Assembly (NCBI GenBank): GCA_903903205.1
Contig: CAIUXU010000263.1
Location: 1 to 5,960 of the forward strand
Source of the DNA: an uncultured Syntrophobacterales bacterium
GTDB taxonomy: Bacteria; Desulfobacterota; Syntrophia; Syntrophales; UBA5619
Length of the DNA: 5,960 nucleotides
Direction of reading: 5' to 3'
Each line of letters starts with the position of its first letter. Position 1 is the stretch's first letter. Below are positions 1 through 5,935 of the stretch, piece by piece. The translations under genes were made by a program, and so were the position numbers. The notes beneath the pieces are model-generated. The model made no database searches. It was not told where the DNA came from and saw only the letters and a program-made list of their open reading frames with translations.

Positions 1-1
1 C

Positions 2-646
2 ATCCTGGATTTCTTTCCCGGCGTCGAGCTGTATGAGGCTTACGGATCAACGGAGGCCGGTATCGTCACGATACTGAAACCGGAAGATCAGATGAAAAAG
101 CTTGGTTCCATCGGATACGAAGCGGTTGGCACCGATCTGATTAAAATCATTAACGAAGAGGGAAACGAGGCTGCCATCGGAGAGGTCGGGGAGCTCTATT
201 CGCGCGGGCCGATGCTTTTTGACGGGTATCACGGGATGCCGGAGAAGACCGCAGCCTCTTTTCGGGGCGAATGGTTTTCGGCAGGCGATCTGGCCAGAAG
301 GGATGAGGACGGCTATTACCAGATCGTGGACCGGAAGGACAACATGATCATCACCGGGGGCGAGCATGCCTATCCAAGCGAAGTTGAAGAGGTTATCGGG
401 AGCCATCCCGCCGTCTTCGACACCGCGGTCATCGGCATGCCAGACGAAAAATGGGGTGAAAAGGTGGTCGCGGTGGTGATCCCCAAGGCGGACGTCGATG
501 AAAACACGCTTCTCGAATATTGCAGGGACAAACTCGCCGCCTTCAAACGACCCAAGCAGATCATCTTTATCAAAGCCGATGAGATGCCGCGGACGCCAAC
601 AGGGAAAATCTTACACCGTGTGTTGAGGGATCGGTATTGTGGTTAA
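2..646 (+). CDS. AMP-forming acyl-CoA ligase (ANL superfamily), C-terminal part, 5' end outside window
   Basis: The open frame enters at base 2 and gives 214 visible residues, the last two fifths or so of a typical 500-560 residue ligase. Enzymes of this family activate a carboxylic acid with ATP to an acyl-adenylate and then transfer the acyl group to CoA, usually in the cytoplasm or at the inner membrane face. Visible signatures in order are YGSTEAG (residues 14-20, adenylate-binding motif), AGDL (94-97, ribose-binding aspartate at 96), DRKD (110-113, hinge between the large and small domains), GGE (119-121) followed by YPSEVEEV, and PRTPTGKIL with the adenylation lysine at residue 202 (bases 605-607). 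The protein ends 12 residues after that lysine, which is normal, so the 3' end looks intact. An ATG at 92 is internal because homology continues upstream of it. The substrate cannot be read from this part; medium- or long-chain fatty acids or aromatic/alicyclic acids are all possible. A nuclease-gene relic begins at its stop codon. Confidence 0.95.
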   Translation: MLDFFPGVELYEAYGSTEAGIVTILKPEDQMKKLGSIGYEAVGTDLIKIINEEGNEAAIGEVGELYSRGPMLFDGYHGMPEKTAASFRGEWFSAGDLARRDEDGYYQIVDRKDNMIITGGEHAYPSEVEEVIGSHPAVFDTAVIGMPDEKWGEKVVAVVIPKADVDENTLLEYCRDKLAAFKRPKQIIFIKADEMPRTPTGKILHRVLRDRYCG

Positions 647-781
647 CAACCGCATGGTGACAGCCTGTTGGCCGATCGGGCGAGAAATAGTAATGGAGTT
701 ACAATACGGTGATGAACGGCTGGGTATGGAAAGCAGGTGGTTGAAAAGCTTTCAACGCAACTGACCCAATAATATGGTAAG
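639..781 (+). pseudogene. Relic of a DUF1016 (YhcG-type PDDEXK nuclease) gene, N-terminal domain fragment
   Basis: Two neighbouring frames together spell a piece of the DUF1016 N-terminal domain. Frame one, from about base 639, reads VVNNRMVTAC and then WPIGREIVMELQYGDERLG (666-725). Frame two continues with YGKQVVEKLSTQLTQ (725-769), then a TAA stop (770-772), then YGK (773-781). As remembered, the family pattern is N..MV.aYW.IGr.IVe..q.g.eRa.YGk.vie.Ls..Lt.efGkGfs, so the two pieces join at exactly the expected place. A single missing T near base 725 would restore GYGK. The fragment covers roughly 47 of about 350 residues; homology fades after base 781 and no catalytic nuclease domain remains. 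DUF1016 proteins are PDDEXK-family nucleases often found in accessory or defence regions. The call comes from pattern memory, not a search. It is non-functional as it stands. Confidence 0.6.
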
Positions 782-841
782 CCACCAAAAGGTGTTGGTT
801 ATTTCAAGAAATACCTGAAAGCGGATTGGTAAGGAGATGAC

Positions 842-1816
842 ATGTTCAAGACCAGGATAACCGAAATGCTGGGGATTCAATATCCGATTATCGGCGGGAC
901 CATGATGGATATTACGCTGGCCCCCTTTGTGGCCGCAATCTCAAATGCCGGCGCGCTGGGCATTATTGCCTCGGCAATTTTCAAGGATCCGGAGAAACTT
1001 CGTCTGGAAATCAGAAAAACGAAGGAATTAACCGACAAACCGTTCGCCGTAAATATCAATCTGTTTCCGCAAATGATGCCACCCGATAACCGGGCGTTTC
1101 TTGACGTACTCTCCGCCGAGGGGGTAAAAATAGTCGAGACATCCGGCCATGAGGCGCCGGTTAACCTGGTGGGGCTCTTCAAGGAGTACGGCATGACCTG
1201 GATTCACAAATGCGTCGGGGTGCGCTACGCCAGGAAAGTGGCTTCGCTGGGCGCGGACGCTGTAACGGTTGTTGGATATGAAAATGGCGGTGCGACGGGG
1301 TTATTGAACGTCACCACGATGGTGCTGGTGCCCTCGACGGTGGACGCGGTTCAGATTCCGGTGATCGGCGGCGGCGGTGTTGCCGACGGACGCGGGCTTT
1401 ACGCTGTGCTCTCGCTGGGTGCGGAAGCGGCCATCGTCGGTTCGCGTTTTGTGCTCTCCGACGAATGCCCGGTTCATCCCCATCTCAAGCAGGCGCTTTG
1501 CGAAGCCGATGAACTCAGCACCGATTTGATCATGTTTTCGGTAGGTTTCACACATCGTGTCTGGATGAATGAACCCGCCAGGAAGACTCTTGAAATTGAA
1601 AAAAGGGGTGGTTCGCTGGAGGAGATACTCCCGTATGTTTCTGGTGAAGCGGCGAGGAAGATGTACCAGACCGGCGATTTGAATGCGGGAACCATCTCCG
1701 TATCACAGGCGATAGGTATTCCCAGGAAAATCATGCCGATCCGGGATATTATCGCAGAGATGCTTGAACAGGCGCAGACGATACACACGCGCATGGCCAA
1801 AATGGGAATGGCATGA
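842..1816 (+). CDS. Nitronate monooxygenase / FabK-like FMN TIM-barrel protein
   Basis: This 324-residue protein belongs to the 2-nitropropane-dioxygenase family (COG2070), FMN-binding TIM-barrel enzymes that include nitronate monooxygenases and the enoyl-ACP reductase FabK. The N-terminus has PIIGG (15-19) and SNAGALGII (34-42), the family's first barrel strands. FMN-phosphate contacts are expected at PVIGGGGVADGRG (173-185) and GSRF (200-203), both present. The usual GxEAGGHxG segment, which carries the catalytic histidine of true nitronate monooxygenases, reads GYENGGATG here (145-153), so that histidine is absent. The real reaction is therefore uncertain, and an acyl-CoA or enoyl-thioester oxidoreductase is as plausible as nitronate oxidation. 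The ATG at 842 follows AAGGAG (831-836) at 5-nt spacing and is secure. Length is normal. It follows the ligase and nuclease relic in the same direction and converges with the ACT gene. I see no signal peptide, so it should be cytoplasmic. Confidence 0.88.
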   Translation: MFKTRITEMLGIQYPIIGGTMMDITLAPFVAAISNAGALGIIASAIFKDPEKLRLEIRKTKELTDKPFAVNINLFPQMMPPDNRAFLDVLSAEGVKIVETSGHEAPVNLVGLFKEYGMTWIHKCVGVRYARKVASLGADAVTVVGYENGGATGLLNVTTMVLVPSTVDAVQIPVIGGGGVADGRGLYAVLSLGAEAAIVGSRFVLSDECPVHPHLKQALCEADELSTDLIMFSVGFTHRVWMNEPARKTLEIEKRGGSLEEILPYVSGEAARKMYQTGDLNAGTISVSQAIGIPRKIMPIRDIIAEMLEQAQTIHTRMAKMGMA

Positions 1817-1869
1817 TCATTCAGCCGACAACCGGTCGTGGTATAAAACATCCGACAGGGCGTGGGGCG

Positions 1870-2310
1870 CTATTTGGTTTCAAGCATTCCCAATGCTTCC
1901 GCATCGATCAGTTTGACGCCGCTTTTCACGAGGATCTCGATCGCCTTGTCATTGTTGCTGAAATGGAAAATCATGACCGCTTGTTTCGATGAAAGTCCGA
2001 TAAAGGCGTACATGTAAACCACATTGACTTTCGCTTTCTGCAGGTGCTTCAGGAGCGCGGCAAGCTGGCCCGGTTTGTCTTCGATCTCGACCGCCACCAC
2101 CTCGTCCACTTTTGCGGGTATCTGTTTTTCCATCAGGATGCGCCTGGTTTTTGTCAGGTCTGAAACGAGGAGCCTCAAAATTCCGAATTCACCTGTATCG
2201 ACCAGATTCAGGGCCCGCAAGTTTATTCCCGCATCTCCCAGGGTCTTGGTAATCTCGAACAGACGACCGGGTGAATTTTCAATATGAATGGCGATCTGTT
2301 TTAGTTTCAT
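1870..2310 (-). CDS. Tandem ACT-domain protein (COG4747-like)
   Basis: The product is 146 residues and consists only of two ACT domains, with no enzyme or DNA-binding domain. The first covers about residues 3-70, with the ligand-loop motif ENSPGRL (11-17) and GDAGINL (25-31). The second covers about 72-140, with EDKPGQL (77-83) and AKVNVVYMYAF (93-103). ACT domains usually bind amino acids or similar small ligands at domain interfaces. Stand-alone tandem ACT proteins of this kind are common in anaerobic bacteria and archaea, often next to aryl- or acyl-CoA ligase genes; their precise role is not established. The ATG at 2310 is chosen because GGAGG (complement of 2316-2320) lies 5 nt upstream. 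A longer reading from TTG at 2322 would start on the ribosome-binding site itself. The gene is divergent from the ADP-forming synthetase and has its own promoter. The 53-nt gap to the convergent flavoprotein gene contains no clear terminator. Confidence 0.9.
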   Translation of the reverse strand: MKLKQIAIHIENSPGRLFEITKTLGDAGINLRALNLVDTGEFGILRLLVSDLTKTRRILMEKQIPAKVDEVVAVEIEDKPGQLAALLKHLQKAKVNVVYMYAFIGLSSKQAVMIFHFSNNDKAIEILVKSGVKLIDAEALGMLETK

Positions 2311-2315
2311 GTGAG

Positions 2316-2320
2316 CCTCC
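2316..2320 (-). promoter_or_regulatory. Shine-Dalgarno GGAGG that sets the ACT gene start
   Basis: Read on the minus strand, GGAGG is followed by a 5-nt spacer (CTCAC) and then ATG at 2310. The upstream in-frame TTG at 2322 overlaps this site and is rejected as the start. Confidence 0.85.
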
Positions 2321-2336
2321 AATTGTCTTTGTTTGT

Positions 2337-2366
2337 GCTATATCTCTCCCGGTCCGACAATGTCAA
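2337..2366 (-). promoter_or_regulatory. Sigma70-type promoter for the ACT gene
   Basis: On the minus strand a perfect -35 hexamer TTGACA (complement of 2361-2366) and a -10-like TATAGC (complement of 2337-2342) are separated by 18 nt. Transcription would start near base 2330, about 20 nt before the ATG at 2310. The -35 box sits inside a dyad at 2354-2384, which suggests control by a repressor or activator. The prediction rests on consensus matching only. Confidence 0.6.
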
Positions 2367-2384
2367 GAAGCTTGCTGATGTCGG
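2354..2384. promoter_or_regulatory. 31-bp dyad, candidate operator over the ACT gene -35 box
   Basis: The plus strand reads CCGACA, 4 nt, CAAG, AAG, CTTG, 4 nt, TGTCGG. Both pairs of arms (CCGACA/TGTCGG and CAAG/CTTG) are exact inverted repeats about one centre at base 2369, so the symmetry is two-tiered and evenly spaced. The dyad contains the TTGACA of the minus-strand promoter (2361-2366), where a bound repressor would block RNA polymerase. It is 58 bp upstream of the -35 of the divergent plus-strand promoter, so one regulator could serve both genes. It is probably not a terminator: no T-run follows and no gene ends here. The regulator is unknown. Confidence 0.45.
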
Positions 2385-2441
2385 CATACAAAGCGTTGCC
2401 GAAAGGAATCAATTCTTTGCCATCATGGCTCCCATTATGCC

Positions 2442-2470
2442 TTGACGGGGAAAGCCGGATTGCCTATAGT
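2442..2470 (+). promoter_or_regulatory. Sigma70-type promoter for the ADP-forming acyl-CoA synthetase
   Basis: TTGACG (2442-2447) and TATAGT (2465-2470) lie exactly 17 nt apart, each one mismatch from consensus. Initiation is expected near 2477, leaving an untranslated leader of about 45 nt before the ATG at 2523. An in-frame TTG at 2442 is this -35 box and cannot be the translation start of an mRNA made from this promoter. Confidence 0.7.
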
Positions 2471-2522
2471 GCCATTTATGTGTTGGGAATCAGCAAGGAT
2501 CTGTTATCGAAAAGGGGAACCC

Positions 2523-4670
2523 ATGCCGGAAAATCCGCTTCATCTGCTGTTGGACCCGCGATCCGTCGCCACGGTCGGTGCGGGCAACAATCCACTGAAA
2601 ATGGGGACCCTGCAAGCCCTCTCGCTGATCAAGGACGGTTATCAGGGGAAGTTCTATCCGATCCACCCCACCGACAAGATCGTCCTCGGCCACAAGGCCT
2701 ACGCTTCACCGATGGAGCTCCCCGAAACCCCGGACCTTGTGCTCATTGTTGTCCCAACCGACCAGGTTATCCCTGTGCTTGAAGATTTTGCGAAGATCGG
2801 AACGAAGCGGGCGATCATCATCAGCGCCGGCTTCCGGGAGACCGGCGACGCCGGGCGGGAGCGTGAAGGGCGGCTCAAAGAGATTGCCGCGGCATCCGGG
2901 ATGCGCTTTCTTGGCCCCAACTGCATGGGGGTCATGAATACCGGGAACAACCTGAACATGACGATTGGCGAGCTTCCCGGGAAACCAGGCGCCCTCGGCT
3001 TCGCTTCCCAGAGCGGCACCTACGTCGCCCAGACGCTCCTCTACCTCAAAGAACGGGGAATCCGCTTCAGCAAGGCCGTCAGTTGCGGAAACGAGGCGGA
3101 CATCGACATCACCGATGTCCTCGAATACCTGGGAGAAGATGAACAGACGAAGGCGATCATCCTTTACATCGAGGGACTCCGCGACGGCAGGCGGTTTATC
3201 GAGGCCGCCAGACGGATCACCCCCCACAAGCCGGTGCTGGCCCAGTATGTGGGCGGATCAGCCGCCGGCGCCCAGGCCGGCCAGAGCCACACCGGGGCGC
3301 TCACCGGCCCTGATTTGCTCTATGACGGCATCTTCAGGCAGGCCGGAATCATTCGCTGTCACTCGATCGAGGATCTCTACGCCCACGGATGGGCCCATGC
3401 CACCCAGCCGCCGCTGCGCGGCAACCGGCTTGCCGTCGTTACCAATTCCGGAGGGCCGGGAACAGCCATCTCCCACACCGCCGACCAGGGAGGCATGACG
3501 GTTCCCCGCTTCTCAGGCGTACTTCAAGCGAAGATCCGGCCGCTGATTCCACCACATGCCGCCTGCGGCAATCCGGTCGATCTCACCTTTCACCTCGACA
3601 CGCAGGTGCTGGCCCTGACCATCCCTGAATTCATCATGGAAAGCGGAGAGGTAGACGGTCTTATCCTCCACGGTGCGGTGAATTCCGGCTTTATGAAGAT
3701 GGTCTATTCCCACGTCAGCGGGTTCATGGCCGATGTTCCGCGTGAGGTTTTTCTTGAAATGATGGCGAAAGAGATGCCCGCCGCCGTTGAACTGCCCCGG
3801 AAATACGATCTCCCGTTGTTGATCTCCTCATTCTTCGGGCGGGAAGACAATTTCACCTCCTTGTACATAGACAATGATATCCCCGTTTTCGATTCGCCGG
3901 AAAAGGCGGCGCGGGGGATGGCGTCGCTGCTGCGCCACCTTGAGATCCGCCGGCGAAAATCCATTGGGACGCCCGTCCTGCCTCCGGCCAGTCCTGTGGC
4001 CATGGAGATCATCCGCATGGCCCTCGCCACCGGCCAGAAGGCCCTCGACGAGCACCAGGCCAAGCAGATCCTCGCCGCCTATGGTGTTCCGGTCACCCGC
4101 GAGGAGATCGCCCGGAGCGAAGACGAGGCGGTAAAAATTGCTAACGATATCGGCTTTCCTCTTGCTGTCAAGGCGTGCGCCTGGGAGATCATGCACAAGT
4201 CTGGCCTTGGGCTTATTGCGCTGAACGTCCGGACGGAAGAGGCGCTCCGCGAATCCTTCCGGTCGGTCCGTGAGGCCGCAGGGTCGCCGATCCCCGTCCT
4301 CATCCAGGAGATGGTCACGGGCGGCCGCGAATTCGTCGCCGGAATGACTCGCTATCCGGGTTTCGGTCCCTGCGTCCTGTTCGGTCTCGGTGGCGTCTTC
4401 ACGGAGGCGCTGCAGGATACGACCCTGCGTTCGGCGCCCCTCAGCGCCGTTGAGGCGGAGGAGATGCTCGCTGACATCCGGGCGAAGGCGTTGCTGGGCG
4501 AGTTTCGCGGCCTTCCCGCCGTGGATGGTTCAGCCCTGGCCGGGATACTCCAGGTCGTGGGGGTGATCTCCTTGCTCCACCCGGAGATCACCGAGATCGA
4601 CCTGAACCCGATCATCATCGCCAAAGCGATGCCCGTCGTCGCCGATGCGCTGTTTATCCTCCGGGCATGA
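2523..4670 (+). CDS. ADP-forming acyl-CoA synthetase (acetate--CoA ligase ADP-forming family), fused alpha-beta type
   Basis: This 715-residue single-chain enzyme interconverts acyl-CoA, ADP and phosphate with free acid, CoA and ATP. It can either activate an acid or make ATP by substrate-level phosphorylation in the cytoplasm. The order is a CoA-binding Rossmann domain (about 8-135, with VATVGAGNNP near the start and GPNC at 131-134), succinyl-CoA-synthetase-like domains (about 155-460, with SQSG at 162-165, CGN at 188-190 and the phospho-histidine motif SHTGALTG with His256), a linker, and an ATP-grasp domain (about 499-715, with Lys550, HKS with His558, GLGGVFTE at 621-628, Asp632 and EIDLNP at 691-696). 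Length is typical of fused enzymes. Departures from the common pattern are QYVGGS before His256, where a K.GRS-like sequence is usual, and HKSGLGL where HKSDxGG is usual; these suggest a subfamily with a different substrate. The ATG at 2523 is preceded by AAGGGGA (2512-2518); in-frame TTG 2442 and ATG 2478 lie in the promoter and at the predicted transcript start. The acyl substrate is unknown. Confidence 0.93.
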   Translation: MPENPLHLLLDPRSVATVGAGNNPLKMGTLQALSLIKDGYQGKFYPIHPTDKIVLGHKAYASPMELPETPDLVLIVVPTDQVIPVLEDFAKIGTKRAIIISAGFRETGDAGREREGRLKEIAAASGMRFLGPNCMGVMNTGNNLNMTIGELPGKPGALGFASQSGTYVAQTLLYLKERGIRFSKAVSCGNEADIDITDVLEYLGEDEQTKAIILYIEGLRDGRRFIEAARRITPHKPVLAQYVGGSAAGAQAGQSHTGALTGPDLLYDGIFRQAGIIRCHSIEDLYAHGWAHATQPPLRGNRLAVVTNSGGPGTAISHTADQGGMTVPRFSGVLQAKIRPLIPPHAACGNPVDLTFHLDTQVLALTIPEFIMESGEVDGLILHGAVNSGFMKMVYSHVSGFMADVPREVFLEMMAKEMPAAVELPRKYDLPLLISSFFGREDNFTSLYIDNDIPVFDSPEKAARGMASLLRHLEIRRRKSIGTPVLPPASPVAMEIIRMALATGQKALDEHQAKQILAAYGVPVTREEIARSEDEAVKIANDIGFPLAVKACAWEIMHKSGLGLIALNVRTEEALRESFRSVREAAGSPIPVLIQEMVTGGREFVAGMTRYPGFGPCVLFGLGGVFTEALQDTTLRSAPLSAVEAEEMLADIRAKALLGEFRGLPAVDGSALAGILQVVGVISLLHPEITEIDLNPIIIAKAMPVVADALFILRA

Positions 4671-4768
4671 CCTTTTCTCCGGGGCACTCCGGAAGGGTAA
4701 AGATCGGCTTAACTTATCAACAAGAACATGTTATGTGACGCCCCGTACCCATCTTGCGGAGGTGTCTC
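4671..4768 (+). other. 98-nt intergenic spacer with a weak hairpin
   Basis: TCCGG (4678-4682) and CCGGA (4689-4693) can pair around a 6-nt loop just after the synthetase stop. The stem is only 5 bp and no T-run follows, so termination is doubtful. The second half is AT-richer (about 4709-4737) and might carry a promoter for the HlyD gene, but no acceptable -35/-10 pair was found. Confidence 0.3.
4758..4762 (+). promoter_or_regulatory. Shine-Dalgarno GGAGG that sets a TTG start for the HlyD gene
   Basis: GGAGG is followed by a 6-nt spacer and TTG at 4769. The earlier in-frame TTG at 4754 comes just before this site and has no ribosome-binding sequence of its own. No in-frame ATG exists near the N-terminus, so initiation at TTG is the best reading. 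Confidence 0.8.
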
Positions 4769-5935
4769 TTGAAGAAACGCATCGTTATTATCGTCGTGCT
4801 GGCGCTCCTGATCGGCACGGGTCTCTTCGTTTATCGCGGCCAGCAGAATGTCCGGCAGGGAGAGCTTTTCTACTCCGGAACCGTCGAGGCCACCCAGTCC
4901 CATCTCGCTTTCCAGACCGGCGGCCGCGTCGTCCGGGTGGCGGTGCGCGAGGGAGAGGCCGCCACAAAGGATCAACTGCTTGCAGAATTGGACCCCGCAG
5001 AATTCCGCGCCCGAATCGAACAGGCCAGGGCCAACCTTGACCGATCCCTGAAAGGCCAGGAACAGGCGGAGACCCTGCTCCGGGTCTATGAAAAGAGCCT
5101 CCCCGCCGAAGCGGCCCGGGCCGAGGCAGGCGTTCGCGCCCTCGCTTCACAGTTGGACGAGCTCCGGGCCGGTAGCCGGAAACAGGATATCGAACGGGCG
5201 AAGCAGGGGATGCAGGGCGCTGAATCTGTTACGGAAGATGCCAAGAAGAACCTGGCCCGGTATGAGAACCTCTTTCGGAAGGGGACCATCTCGGAGAGGG
5301 AGCTGGACGCCGTCCGTCTCCGGTATGACACGGCCCTCAAGGAGTACGAGCGGGGCCGCGAGACGTATGATCTCGCACGCGAAGGAAGCCGACCGGAGAC
5401 GATCCGCACCGGCGAGGCGAGGCTCTCCGAAGGGCAGGCCGCGCTGACGCAGGCGCGAAGCAACCTGCTGCGGATTGACGCCGCAAAACAGGAGGTTGGC
5501 GCAGCGCGGGCTGCCGTGGCCGCCGCCCGCGCCGCCGCGGATCAGATCACGATCCAGATGGATTACGCCCAGTTGAAGGCGCCCGGTCCAGGGATCATCA
5601 CGAGCCGCAACGTGGAGCCGGGCGAGGTGGTCACGCCGGGGCGGGAGGTTCTGACCCTCTCCAGCCTCGCGACGGTCGATCTGAAGATCTTCGTGGACGA
5701 GACCCAGATCGGCAAGGTGAAACCGGGACAGAAGGCGGAGGTCCGCGTGGACACCTTCCCCGACAAGAGTTTCGCGGGAACGGTCACGTTCATCTCCCCC
5801 GAGGGGGAATTCACGCCCAAGATCATTCAGACGAAGAAAGAGCGGGTGAAACTGGTCTATCTCGTCAAGGTTTCCATCCCCAACCCCAATTTTGAGCTCA
5901 AGTCAGGAATGCCCGCCGATGCCTGGTTACGATAA
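4769..5935 (+). CDS. HlyD/YbhG-type periplasmic adaptor (membrane fusion protein) of an export system
   Basis: The 388-residue product begins with a basic KKR and a hydrophobic segment (about 4-22), a signal anchor placing the rest in the periplasm. Next comes half of a lipoyl-like domain (about 37-75: SGTVEA, GGRVVRVAVREGE, LLAELDPAEF). A long alpha-helical coiled-coil hairpin follows (about 75-262), rich in Ala, Glu, Arg and Gln, with two copies of a GSRxxxI element and a GTISERELDAVR turn typical of YbhG-like adaptors. The second lipoyl half (YAQLKAPGPGIITSRNVEPGE, starting at 266) leads into the beta-barrel and a C-terminal region with QTKKERVKLVYLVKV and LKSGMPADAWL. Such adaptors link an inner-membrane ABC transporter or other pump to an outer-membrane channel. 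The partners are expected just downstream. Translation starts at TTG 4769, set by GGAGG six bases upstream. The cargo cannot be predicted. It runs in the same direction as the synthetase, 98 nt away, and probably belongs to a separate operon. Confidence 0.93.
   Translation: MKKRIVIIVVLALLIGTGLFVYRGQQNVRQGELFYSGTVEATQSHLAFQTGGRVVRVAVREGEAATKDQLLAELDPAEFRARIEQARANLDRSLKGQEQAETLLRVYEKSLPAEAARAEAGVRALASQLDELRAGSRKQDIERAKQGMQGAESVTEDAKKNLARYENLFRKGTISERELDAVRLRYDTALKEYERGRETYDLAREGSRPETIRTGEARLSEGQAALTQARSNLLRIDAAKQEVGAARAAVAAARAAADQITIQMDYAQLKAPGPGIITSRNVEPGEVVTPGREVLTLSSLATVDLKIFVDETQIGKVKPGQKAEVRVDTFPDKSFAGTVTFISPEGEFTPKIIQTKKERVKLVYLVKVSIPNPNFELKSGMPADAWLR

Noticed and set aside
740..756. Inverted repeat GTTGAAA-AGC-TTTCAAC upstream of the flavoprotein gene, considered as an operator
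   Set aside because: It lies within the nuclease relic and encodes part of its VVEKLSTQ stretch, so the symmetry is more simply a leftover of coding sequence. No promoter elements are placed sensibly around it.
770..775. TAATAT as a -10 box for the flavoprotein gene
   Set aside because: Only four of six bases match and no -35-like hexamer lies 16-18 nt upstream; the nearest TTGAAA is 23 nt away.
783..812. Short inverted repeats CACC-AAAA-GGTG (783-794) and ATTTC-AA-GAAAT (801-812)
   Set aside because: Arms are only 4-5 bp, no T-run follows, and such repeats are expected by chance at this length.
1817..1869. Bidirectional terminator between the convergent flavoprotein and ACT genes
   Set aside because: Only 3-4 bp arms can be formed and there is no T-run on either strand.
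2333..2782. 149-residue open frame overlapping the divergent promoter region and synthetase start
   Set aside because: It crosses the promoters and the well-supported synthetase reading frame, is low-complexity Pro/Arg/Gly in the overlap, and shows no recognisable domain.
2965..3498. Long Ser/Pro/Arg-rich open frame inside the synthetase gene
   Set aside because: It is a shadow frame of a high-GC gene; its composition reflects the third-base bias of the true frame, and its ATG lacks a ribosome-binding site.
5101..5540. Internal repeats and Ala-rich runs in the adaptor, considered as a tandem DNA repeat
   Set aside because: They are the normal heptad-like coiled-coil composition of HlyD/YbhG adaptors and are not repeated exactly at DNA level.
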